Positions 44,893 through 53,800 of a stretch of DNA of 64,000 bases are shown one piece after another (the stretch's first letter is position 1; each line of letters begins with the position of its first letter). Source of the stretch: Streptomyces sp. NBC_00370 (GTDB taxonomy: Bacteria; Actinomycetota; Actinomycetes; Streptomycetales; Streptomycetaceae); the NCBI RefSeq assembly GCF_036084755.1, contig NZ_CP107968.1, positions 7,758,001 to 7,822,000 on the forward strand, written 5' to 3'. Under the pieces are notes generated by a model that did no database searches, was not told where the DNA came from, and saw only the letters and a program-made list of their open reading frames with translations. The translations under genes and the position numbers were made by a program.

Positions 44893-46275
44893 TCAACGGG
44901 TGGCGAGCGCCGGGAGGCCGAGCAGCAGCTCCGCGGCCGAATCCCGGCCGCCCGCCGCGCGCAGCAGCCGCCCGAAGTACTCGGCGCGCGCACGGAAGGC
45001 GCCGTCGCCGAGGACCCGGGCGAGCTTGTCGTACACATCGTCGGGATCGACGGTCTCCGGCCGGTCCAGCGTCAGACTGACGCCGAAGTCCTGGCCGCGT
45101 ACCGCCTGGTCGTCGCAGTCCACCCAGAGCGGCCGGACCACCAGCGGCTTACCGAAGTACAGCCCCTCGTGGTAGCCGTTGCCGCCCGCGTGGGTGAAGA
45201 AGACCTTGACGTGCGGATGGGCCAGCACGTCGAGCTGCGAGGGGACCCAGTTCTCGATCCGCAGATTGTCCGGCAGCTCGGCCGGCAGCAAGTGGCGCTG
45301 TTCCTCGGGGAGTTTCCACAGGACCGCGTGCTTGTCCGACAGCCGCCGCGCCACGTCGACCAGCGCGCCCACCTGCTCACGCGTCAGCCGGGTGATCGTG
45401 CCGAACCCCATGTAGACGACGGAGTCATGCGCGTTCAGCCAGTCGGAGAGACCGCCGTCGTCCGGAGCCTGCGGCAGCGGCGGCACCATCGTGCCGACGA
45501 GCCGCATCTTGTCCGGTACGGCGAAGGGGTAGTCCAGCTCCGGCACCGAGTAGCAGAGCACCATCTCGGCGTGGTCGATCCTGGCCATCATCTGCCGCGC
45601 CTCGGGCGCGATCCCCAGCTCCGTACGGATCCGGTTGTCCTCCTCGACGACCTTGCGCACCGAGGACGTCAGGAACATCCCCAGCGTCCGCAGCCGGAAG
45701 AGCTGGTTGGCCACCCGCTGCCGGAACGTCATGTTCAGCGGAAGGCCCGAGTGCGGCACGGGGAAGCCGCCCGGCGTGTACGACTTGGCGAAAGGCACGT
45801 GCGACGTGAGGACGTTGCTCGGCACGAACGGCACACCCAGCACGAAGGGAATGCCCTTGGTGATGGCCAGCTCGTAACCGAACTGGCACATGCTCTCGAT
45901 CACCATGAGCGCCGGCTTGACCTCGTCCACGACCGCTTCGAGCCGCCGGTACTTCTCGACCCGCGACTGCGGCGCGAAAGAATGCTTGATGACCGCGCGG
46001 TGCGCCTTGAAACGCGAACGCTGGGTCACTTCACGGTACGTCTCGTCGTCCCAGGTGACGGCCGACATCTCCGACACGACATCACCGAGGGAAGCGAACT
46101 CGACCGGGGTTTTCACCCCGATCGCCTCGACGTCGGAACGCCCTTTCTCATCCGCGGCGAACCACAGGTCCTCCACTCCGCGGCGTGACAATTCCTCGGC
46201 GAGTACGAGCAACGGATTGATGAGACCGCTTTCGGCATAACTGACGAACAGGATCGGCCGCCGAATCGAGTCCAT
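44893..46275 (-). CDS. nysDI: Polyene macrolide mycosaminyltransferase (NysDI-like, GT1 family)
   Basis: Glycosyltransferase of 460 residues, expected to move mycosamine from GDP-mycosamine to the C19 hydroxyl of the aglycone. Seen: RRPILFVSYAESGLINPL at the N-terminus (acceptor-domain start of polyene glycosyltransferases), and a C-terminal donor site with THAGGNGYHEGL, KPLVVRPLWVD and DDQAVR. Start ATG 46275 is preceded by GAAGGG at 46289-46284 with eight bases spacing; a GTG at 46284 lies inside that site and is rejected. It is the first gene of the leftward operon nysDI-nysDII-nysN-nysM and is read divergently from nysA across a 372-bp promoter region. GDP rather than TDP sugar use is a family inference. 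Confidence 0.92.
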   Translation of the reverse strand: MDSIRRPILFVSYAESGLINPLLVLAEELSRRGVEDLWFAADEKGRSDVEAIGVKTPVEFASLGDVVSEMSAVTWDDETYREVTQRSRFKAHRAVIKHSFAPQSRVEKYRRLEAVVDEVKPALMVIESMCQFGYELAITKGIPFVLGVPFVPSNVLTSHVPFAKSYTPGGFPVPHSGLPLNMTFRQRVANQLFRLRTLGMFLTSSVRKVVEEDNRIRTELGIAPEARQMMARIDHAEMVLCYSVPELDYPFAVPDKMRLVGTMVPPLPQAPDDGGLSDWLNAHDSVVYMGFGTITRLTREQVGALVDVARRLSDKHAVLWKLPEEQRHLLPAELPDNLRIENWVPSQLDVLAHPHVKVFFTHAGGNGYHEGLYFGKPLVVRPLWVDCDDQAVRGQDFGVSLTLDRPETVDPDDVYDKLARVLGDGAFRARAEYFGRLLRAAGGRDSAAELLLGLPALATR

Positions 46276-46460
46276 GGACAACACCCTTCACAAGTGGCAG
46301 TCCGATGGCTCGGTGCCACACGTACACACGGCCGGTCGCCGGGTGGCCGCCTTCATCGCCACCGCCCCCGGTCCACGCCGTCCGGGGGAGACCGGCGCCG
46401 CCGTCAGCGACGGGCGCGCCGCGCGATGAAGCGGGACAGTAACTTGGTCTCACACCACGC

Positions 46461-46476
46461 TCCGGAGAATCCCTAG
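46461..46476. promoter_or_regulatory. Candidate PAS-LuxR (PimM/NysRIV type) operator, box 1
   Basis: The 16-mer TCCGGAGAATCCCTAG matches 12 of 16 positions of CTVGGGAWWTCCCBAG, the operator reported for PimM; the right half (AATCCCTAG) is perfect. It overlaps the place where a -35 would lie for the leftward -10 at 46441-46436. The match was scored by eye and not tested for chance. Confidence 0.55.
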
Positions 46477-46549
46477 TCTTCGCCCGTCGCGCGATTTTTC
46501 GTGTCCGGTACGGGCCGCCGGAGCCGCCCCGCAATGACCGGCAGGGGGG

Positions 46550-46565
46550 TCGGAGAATTCCTTAG
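46550..46565. promoter_or_regulatory. Candidate PAS-LuxR (PimM/NysRIV type) operator, box 2
   Basis: TCGGAGAATTCCTTAG, also 12 of 16 matches to the PimM operator and a near copy of box 1 (GGAGAAT, CC, TAG shared). It ends just before the expected -35 of the rightward -10 at 46590-46595, a usual place for an activator. An extra half site, TTAGGGAAA, overlaps its end (46562-46570). Confidence 0.55.
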
Positions 46566-46631
46566 GGAAAAGTACAGCGTCGCCGCCCATACGATCCGGC
46601 ACGGAGAGATGTCCGTGGCCCGACTTTTCGC

Positions 46632-46636
46632 AGGGG
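46632..46636 (+). promoter_or_regulatory. Possible ribosome binding site of nysA
   Basis: AGGGG, eleven bases before ATG 46648 and eight before GTG 46645. The ATG at 46609 has GGAG only two bases upstream, which is too close, so the start near 46648 is preferred. Confidence 0.5.
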
Positions 46637-46647
46637 TGTGCAACGTG

Positions 46648-49600
46648 ATGACGATCGGAGCCGACGAAGACCCGGTAGTGGTCGTCGGGATGGCGTGCCG
46701 CTATCCGGGCGGCGTGCGCTCCCCCGAGGAGCTGTGGGATCTGGTCCTGGCGGACCGCGACGCGATCTCCGGCTTCCCGGCGGACCGCGGCTGGGACCTG
46801 GACGCGCTCGCCGGTGAAGGACCCGGCCGCAGCGTGACGCACGAAGGCGGATTCCTGCACGAGGCCGCCGAGTTCGACGCCGGGTTCTTCGGCATGTCGC
46901 CCCGCGAGGCGGTGTCGACCGACCCGCAGCAGCGGCTGGTGCTGGAGACGTCCTGGGAGGCCGTGGAACGGGCCGGTATCGACCCGCTGTCGCTGCGCGG
47001 GACCCGTACCGGTGTCTTCGTCGGCACCAACGGCCAGGACTACGCCACCGTCACCCAGCGCTCGCCGCAGGACCTCGCGGGCCATGCCATGACCGGCCTC
47101 TCACCGAGCGTCGCCTCCGGGCGGCTCGCCTACACCCTCGGGCTCGAAGGACCGGCGATCACGCTGGACACCGCTTCGTCCTCCTCGCTGGTGGCCCTGC
47201 ACTGGGCCGCGCGCTCGCTGCGTTCGGGGGAGTGCTCGATGGCCCTGGCCGGCGGTGTCACCGTGATGTCGACGCCGGTGGGCTTCGTCGGCTACTCGCG
47301 GCAGGGCGGCCTCGCCCCCGACGGCCGGTGCAAGGTGTTCTCCGACGACGCGGACGGCACCGCCTGGGCCGAGGGCGTGGGCATCGTCGTACTGGAACGC
47401 CTGTCCGACGCCCGGGCCAACGGACACCCGGTCCTCGCCGTCGTCCGCGGCTCGGCGACCAACCAGGACGGCGCGTCGAACGGACTGACGTCCCCGAGCG
47501 GCCGGGCCCAGGAGCGGGTGATCCGCGACGCCCTCGCCGACGCGGGCCTGTCCACGGCCGACGTCGACGTGGTGGAGGCACACGGCACCGGCACCAAGCT
47601 CGGTGACCCGATCGAGGCACAGGCGCTGCTGGACACGTACGGCCAAGGCCGCAGCCCTGAACGGCCGTTGTGGCTCGGCTCCCTCAAGTCGAACATCGGG
47701 CACGCCCAGGCCGCCGCCGGCGTCGGGGGCGTCATCAAGATGGTGATGGCCGTCCGGCACGGGCTGATGCCCCGCACCCTGCACGTGAACAAGCGCACCA
47801 CCGAGGTGGATTGGTCCGACGGCGCGGTGGAACTGCTGACCGAGCCCGTCCTGTGGACCGAGGACGGGCGGCCACGCAGGGCCGGTGTGTCGTCCTTCGG
47901 CATCAGCGGCACCAACGCCCACCTGATCGTCGAACAGGCCCCGGCGACCGATGAACCGGCCCCGGACCTCCCGGGTTCGCAGGCGGCCCCACCCGCCCGC
48001 GAACCCGGGACCGCGCCCACCGTCGTGCCCTGGCTCGTCTCGGCCAAGACCGAGGCGGCCCTCGACGCCCAACTGGCCCGCCTCACCTCCTTCGTGGACG
48101 ACCGGCCCGAACTCAGCCCGGTGGACGTCGGGTTCTCGCTGGCCACGAGCCGGTCGGCGCTGCGCCACCGGGCCGTCCTGCTCACCACCCCCGCGCCGCG
48201 CCGTACTCGCGGCGAGGAGCCGCACATGAGTGAAGCGGCCCGTGGCGTGGCGGGCGACGGCGTCACCGCGGTGCTCTTCCCCGGCCAGGGCAGCCAGCGG
48301 CTCGGGATGGGACGTGAACTGTACGAGCGCTTCCCGGCGTTCGCCGAAGCGCTGGACGCGGTCGCGTCCGAACTCGACACCCACCTCGACCGCCCCCTGC
48401 GCGACGTCATGTGGGGCGACGACCCGCACCTGCTGGACGAGACCGGCTGGACCCAGCCCGCGCTGTTCGCCGTCGAGGTGGCGCTGTTCCGCCTCGTGGA
48501 GTCGCTGGGGGTACGGCCCGCCGTCGTGGGCGGCCACTCGATCGGTGAGATCGCGGCGGCGCACGTCGCCGGGGTGTTCTCGCTGCCGGACGCGTGTGCG
48601 CTGGTCGCCGCGCGCGGCAGGCTGATGCAGGCGCTGCCGGCCGGCGGTGCGATGGTCGCGGTGCAGGCCACCGAGGACGAAGTCGTGCCGCTGCTCTCCG
48701 AGCGGGTGTCGGTCGCCGCCGTCAACGGTCCCACCTCGGTGGTCGTCTCCGGCGACGAGGACACGGTCCTGGAGATCGCCGCACACTTCACCGGGCTCGG
48801 CCGCAAGACGAACCGGCTGTCGGTGTCGCACGCCTTCCACTCCCCGCTGATGGACCCGATGCTGGCGGACTTCCGGCAGGCCGTGACGGAGCTGGCCCTC
48901 CACGAGCCGGCCGTGCCCGTGCTCTCGAACCTCACCGGCCGACCGGCCACCGACGAACTGAGCACCCCCGAGTACTGGGTCCGGCACGTACGGCACGCGG
49001 TCCGCTTCGCCGACGGCATCATGGCGCTGCCCGCCGAGAACGTGGACGTCCTGCTGGAACTGGGGCCCGGCGCCGTCCTGTCCGCGATGGCGCGGGACAG
49101 CCTCGGCGACGCCGCAAGGCCGGTGACCGTCGTCCCCGCCCTGCGCAAGGACACCCCTGAGGAAACCGCCCTGGTCACCGCGGTGGGCCGACTGCACACC
49201 GCCGGAGTCCCCGTCGACTGGCGCGCCTTCTTCGCCGGTACCGGCGCCCGGCGGGTCGAGCTGCCGACGTACGCCTTCCAGCGCGAGCGCTTCTGGCCCG
49301 CCCCGCCCGGCCAAGGCACCCCCGGCGGTGCCTCAGGGACCGGCGGCACCGGACACCCGCTGCTGGGCGCCACCCTGGAACTCGCCGACGGCGAGGGGCT
49401 GGTGTTCACCGGCATTCTCTCGGCGCGGTCCTGCGCCTGGCTGGCCGACCACACGATCGCCGGACGGATCCTGCTGCCGGGCACGGCCCTCCTGGACATG
49501 ATCGTCCGCGCGGCCGACGAGGTCGGCTGCGACCGGATCGAGCGGCTGGTCCTCGCCGAACCCCTCGTCCTGCCGGAACACGGCACGGTACGGATCCAGA

Positions 49601-50805
49601 TACGCGTCAGTGCGCCGGACGGCATCGGCTGGCGCGTCGTCACCGTCCACGGCAGGACGGAAGGCGCGGTCGACGAGCCGTGGACGGAGCACGCCACCGG
49701 TGTGCTGACCCCCGGCGCCGACGACACCGCGCGGGACCACGAGCCGGACCACGCCCCTGACGCCGCCGACTGGCCGCCGCACGGCGCGGTCCCGGTGGAC
49801 CTGGAAGACCACTACGAGCGGCTGGCCGACAACGGGTTCGACTACGGTCCGGTCTTCCGCGGGCTGCGGGCGCTGTGGCGGAGCGGCGACGAGATCTACG
49901 CCGAGGCCGCCCTGCCCTCCGGGGTGCCGGACGCCGAGTCGTACGGTCTGCACCCCGCCCTGCTCGAAGCGGCACGGCACGCGGCCATGACGGACGGCGC
50001 AGGGAGCCTGCCGCTCTGCTGGGAAGGCGTGTCCCTGCACGCCTTCGGCGCCACGGCGCTGCGCATCCGGCTCAGCCCGCGCGACGACGGCGCGCTGTCG
50101 TTGGCTGCCGCCGACGTCCGCGGCAACCCCGTGCTCTCCGTCGAGGCCCTGCGAGGACGCCCGCTGTCGCAGGAGGAGCAGGCCACCGCCCTGCGCGAGG
50201 CCCACACCCGTACCGGCACAGCGACACGGGCCGAAGGACGAAGGGCCCCCCGGCCGCCGGCCGCGAAGCCGGGCTCTGCGGGCGGCGCCGCGCCCACACC
50301 GGTGAAGCTGCTGGAAGGCATGCCGGAGAGCAAGCGGGTGCGCCATCTGCTGGACCTGGTGCGGACGGAGGCGGCGGCCGTGCTCGGCCACGGCAGCCCG
50401 GACGCCATCGGCGCCCAACAAGTCTTCAAGGAAATGGGTTTCGACTCACTCGCCGGGGTGGAACTCCGCGACCGGCTGGGCACCCTCACCGGCCGACAGC
50501 TCCCCAGCACGCTCGTATTCAACTTCCCGACACCGATTCTGGTCGCCGAATATCTGTCGGCCGAACTCACCGCCCCGGCGGCGACAGGTTCGCCGGACGA
50601 CGAACTCACCCGGTTCGAGGCCGTCATGAAATCGGTGCCGGCTGACGGTTCCGAACGCCAGGTGATCGCGGACCGCCTGGAGAAAATCGTTTCCACGCTA
50701 CGACAATCCACGCCACTCGCCATGCACTCCGCCGGCGAGGACATCGAGACGGTGTCGGTCGACAGACTGCTCGACATCATCGATGAAGAGTTCGAAACCA
50801 CATAA
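46648..50805 (+). CDS. nysA: Polyene PKS loading module KSS-AT-DH-ACP (NysA-like)
   Basis: Starter subunit of 1385 residues. It loads malonyl-CoA and decarboxylates it to an acetyl starter. The KS active-site Cys is Ser (Ser177, DTASSSS), the KSS type of polyene loading modules, while the two His motifs (EAHGTGT, KSNIGHAQ) needed for decarboxylation are kept. Domains by residue: KSS 10-430, AT 540-815 (Ser631, HAFH, malonyl), DH-like 902-1171, ACP 1228-1300 (Ser at codon 50446), then a docking tail with VDRLLDIIDEEF. The DH keeps its His (HTIAGRILLP) but has Glu for the catalytic Asp (HPALLE); it has no substrate in a loading module and is vestigial. The start is uncertain: 46648 is chosen on codon bias and spacing; 46645, 46609 and 46534 are alternatives. 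nysB follows after 44 bases. Confidence 0.93.
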   Translation: MTIGADEDPVVVVGMACRYPGGVRSPEELWDLVLADRDAISGFPADRGWDLDALAGEGPGRSVTHEGGFLHEAAEFDAGFFGMSPREAVSTDPQQRLVLETSWEAVERAGIDPLSLRGTRTGVFVGTNGQDYATVTQRSPQDLAGHAMTGLSPSVASGRLAYTLGLEGPAITLDTASSSSLVALHWAARSLRSGECSMALAGGVTVMSTPVGFVGYSRQGGLAPDGRCKVFSDDADGTAWAEGVGIVVLERLSDARANGHPVLAVVRGSATNQDGASNGLTSPSGRAQERVIRDALADAGLSTADVDVVEAHGTGTKLGDPIEAQALLDTYGQGRSPERPLWLGSLKSNIGHAQAAAGVGGVIKMVMAVRHGLMPRTLHVNKRTTEVDWSDGAVELLTEPVLWTEDGRPRRAGVSSFGISGTNAHLIVEQAPATDEPAPDLPGSQAAPPAREPGTAPTVVPWLVSAKTEAALDAQLARLTSFVDDRPELSPVDVGFSLATSRSALRHRAVLLTTPAPRRTRGEEPHMSEAARGVAGDGVTAVLFPGQGSQRLGMGRELYERFPAFAEALDAVASELDTHLDRPLRDVMWGDDPHLLDETGWTQPALFAVEVALFRLVESLGVRPAVVGGHSIGEIAAAHVAGVFSLPDACALVAARGRLMQALPAGGAMVAVQATEDEVVPLLSERVSVAAVNGPTSVVVSGDEDTVLEIAAHFTGLGRKTNRLSVSHAFHSPLMDPMLADFRQAVTELALHEPAVPVLSNLTGRPATDELSTPEYWVRHVRHAVRFADGIMALPAENVDVLLELGPGAVLSAMARDSLGDAARPVTVVPALRKDTPEETALVTAVGRLHTAGVPVDWRAFFAGTGARRVELPTYAFQRERFWPAPPGQGTPGGASGTGGTGHPLLGATLELADGEGLVFTGILSARSCAWLADHTIAGRILLPGTALLDMIVRAADEVGCDRIERLVLAEPLVLPEHGTVRIQIRVSAPDGIGWRVVTVHGRTEGAVDEPWTEHATGVLTPGADDTARDHEPDHAPDAADWPPHGAVPVDLEDHYERLADNGFDYGPVFRGLRALWRSGDEIYAEAALPSGVPDAESYGLHPALLEAARHAAMTDGAGSLPLCWEGVSLHAFGATALRIRLSPRDDGALSLAAADVRGNPVLSVEALRGRPLSQEEQATALREAHTRTGTATRAEGRRAPRPPAAKPGSAGGAAPTPVKLLEGMPESKRVRHLLDLVRTEAAAVLGHGSPDAIGAQQVFKEMGFDSLAGVELRDRLGTLTGRQLPSTLVFNFPTPILVAEYLSAELTAPAATGSPDDELTRFEAVMKSVPADGSERQVIADRLEKIVSTLRQSTPLAMHSAGEDIETVSVDRLLDIIDEEFETT
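46672..50560 (+). other. Loading module: KSS-AT(malonyl)-vestigial DH-ACP
   Basis: Key positions: KSS Ser codon 47176, AT Ser codon 48538, HAFH ending at 48840, ACP Ser codon 50446. It supplies C37-C38 of the nystatin-type chain. Confidence 0.9.
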
Positions 50806-50849
50806 CCACTTGTTGCTTTCGTTCGCGACCCGATGATGAGGACGGACCG

Positions 50850-53800
50850 GTGCCAGAAGACCAGCAGGACAAAGTCGTCGACTACTTGAGGCGGGTCACC
50901 TCGGATCTCCGCCGCGCGCGTCAGCGCATCGGCGAACTCGAACTCAAGAACAACGAGCCCATCGCCATCGTGGGAATGAGCTGCCGGCTCCCCGGCGGTG
51001 TGCGCTCCCCGGAGGCCCTGTGGGATCTCGTCGATTCCGGTGGTGACGCCATTTCCGGCTTCCCCGCCGACCGCGGCTGGAATCTTGAGCGGCTCACCGG
51101 CGACGGAGAAGGCAGCAGCGCCACCCACGAAGGCGGATTCCTCTACGAGGCAGCCGAATTCGACGCCGGATTCTTCGGTATATCGCCGCGCGAGGCCATC
51201 GCCATGGACCCGCAGCAGCGGCTGCTGCTCGAAGTGTCGTGGGAAGCCCTCGAACGGTCCGGGATCGCCCCCGACTCGCTGCGCGGCAGCCAGGCCGGCG
51301 TGTTCGTCGGCGCCTACCACTGGGGACAGCCGACGGCCGGTACGGCGGGGGAACTCCAGGGCCACGCGCTGACCGGCACGGCGGCCAGTGTGCTCTCGGG
51401 CCGGCTCGCCTACACCCTCGGACTCGAAGGCCCCGCCATCACGGTGGACACGGCCTGCTCCTCCTCACTGGTCGCGCTGCACGTCGCCGCGCAGTCCCTG
51501 CGGGGCGGGGAGTCCTCGCTCGCCGTCATCGGCGGTGTCACGGTCCTCTCGGAGCCCTCCGTCTTCGTGGAGTTCAGCAAGCAGGGCGGACTGGCGCCCG
51601 ACGGCCGCTGCAAGGCGTTCTCCGACGAGGCGAACGGTACGGGCTGGGGCGAGGGCGTCGGCGTACTCGTCGCCGAACGGCTCTCCGACGCCCGGCGCAA
51701 CGGCCACCAGGTGCTGGCCGTCCTGCGCGGCTCCGCCGTCAACCAGGACGGTGCGTCCAACGGCCTGACCGCGCCCAACGGTCCCTCGCAGGAGCGGGTG
51801 GTCCGCCAGGCGCTGGCCAACGCCGGTCTGTCGGCTGCGGACGTGGACGCGGTGGAGGCGCACGGCACCGGCACCAGGCTCGGTGACCCGATCGAGGCGC
51901 AGGCCCTGCTCGCGACATACGGCCAGGAACGCGACCAGGACAGCCCGTTGTGGCTGGGCTCGCTCAAGTCGAACATCGGGCACACCCAGGCTGCCGCCGG
52001 TGTCGCCGGGGTCATCAAGATGGTGATGGCGCTGCGGAACGGGGTGCTGCCCCGGACGTTGCACGCGGAGTCGCCGTCGTCGCATGTGGATTGGTCGTCG
52101 GGTGCGGTGCGTCTGTTGTCGGAGGCGGTGGAGTGGCCCGAGACGGGTCGGCCGCGCCGTGCGGCGGTGTCGTCGTTCGGCATCAGCGGCACCAACGCGC
52201 ACGCGCTGCTCGAAGAGGCCCCGGCCGCCGAGGAGGCGGAGCCGTCCGCCGAGCCGCCTGTCGAGCCCGCCGCCGTGGCGGGGGGCGTGGTGCCGTGGGT
52301 GGTGTCGGGCCGTGGCCGCTCCGCCGTACGGGACCAGGCGACGGCGCTCGTCTCCCGGGCGGAGGCCGCGGCGAGCCCGCTCGACGTGGGCTTCTCGCTC
52401 GTCTCGTCCCGGTCGGTCTTCGACCACCGTGCCGTGCTGGTCGGCGAGGGCAGCGACGAACTGCTGACCGGGGCAAGGGCGTTGGGTGCAGGGGAGTCCT
52501 GGGCAGGTCTGGTCGAAGGTGTGGCCGATGTGGAGGGGAAGACGGTGTTCGTCTTCCCGGGGCAGGGGTCGCAGTGGGTGGGGATGGGGGCTCGGTTGCT
52601 GGACGAGTCGCCGGTGTTCGCGGAGCGGATCGGTGAATGTGCGGCCGCGTTGGCCGAGTTCACCGATTGGTCGTTGGTGGATGTGTTGCGGGATGTGGAG
52701 GGCGCTCCGTCGCTGGAGCGGGTGGATGTGGTGCAGCCTGCTTCCTTCTCGGTGATGGTGTCGCTGGCCGCGCTGTGGCGCTCGCACGGCGTGGAGCCGG
52801 ACGCCGTGGTGGGTCATTCCCAGGGTGAGATCGCCGCTGCGGTGGCATGTGGCGCGCTGTCGTTGGAGGACGGTGCGCGGGTGGTGGCGTTGCGGAGTCA
52901 GGCGATCGGTCGGCGGCTGGCTGGGCGTGGCGGGATGATGTCCGTCGCGTTGCCGGTGGCGGAGGTGGAGGGTCGGCTGGAGTCGTGGTCGGGTCGGGTG
53001 TCGGTGGCCGCGGTGAACGGGCCGCGTTCGGTGGTGGTTTCGGGTGAGCCCGAGGCGCTGGACGAGCTGTCGGCCGAGCTGACGGGCGAAGAGGTCCGGG
53101 TGCGTCGGGTGGCGGTGGATTACGCCTCGCATTCCGTGCAGGTGGAGGATCTGCGTGACGAACTCCTGGACGTGCTGGGCCCGGTGCGGCCGCGTGTCTC
53201 GGAGGTGCCGTTCTTCTCCACGGTGACCGGCGAGTGGCTGGATACGGAGGAGATGGATGCCGGGTACTGGTTCCGCAACTTGCGGCAGCGGGTCAGGTTC
53301 GCCGATGCGGTCCTGGACCTGCTGGACGGTGGACATCGTGCCTTCGTCGAGGTGAGTTCGCATCCGGTGCTGACGATGTCGGTGCAGGACATGATTGACG
53401 ATTCCGGTGAACCTGCTGTGGCGACGGGGACGTTGCGTCGTGACACGGGTGGTGTGTCGAGGTTCTTGTTGTCGGCCGCCGAGGTGTTCGTGCGGGGTGT
53501 CGATGTCGACTGGGCGGGTGTGTTCGCGGGCACCGGCGCCCGGCGTGTGGACCTGCCGACCTACGCCTTCCAGCACGAGCGCTTCTGGAACATCCCCGAC
53601 GTGCTCGACCAGGTCGCCGAAATCGATCCCCTGGACGCGGAGTTCTGGGCGGCGGTGGAGCAGGAGGATCTGTCCGCGCTGTCCTCGACGCTGCGTACGG
53701 ACGAGGGTTCGGTGGCCGCTGTGCTGCCGGCGCTGTCGTCCTGGCGCAGGTCGCGTCACGACCGCTCGACCGTCGACTCCTGGCGCTACCGCGTCTCCTG

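Larger units (their letters stand above)
46276..46647. promoter_or_regulatory. Divergent nysDI/nysA promoter region
   Basis: The only gene-free stretch over 300 bases. It is less GC-rich than the genes around it and holds two related palindromic boxes (46461-46476 and 46550-46565), a possible -10 for nysDI (TACTGT, 46441-46436 on the - strand) and a possible -10 for nysA (TACGAT, 46590-46595). A frame open through much of it in phase with nysA has poor codon bias (for example CTT AGG GAA AAA) and is judged leader, not protein. Confidence 0.8.

Noticed and set aside
44893..46275. A macrolide TDP-desosamine-type glycosyltransferase
   Set aside because: The N-terminal VSYAESGLINPL and overall sequence resemble polyene mycosaminyltransferases, and no helper P450 or TDP-sugar genes are nearby.
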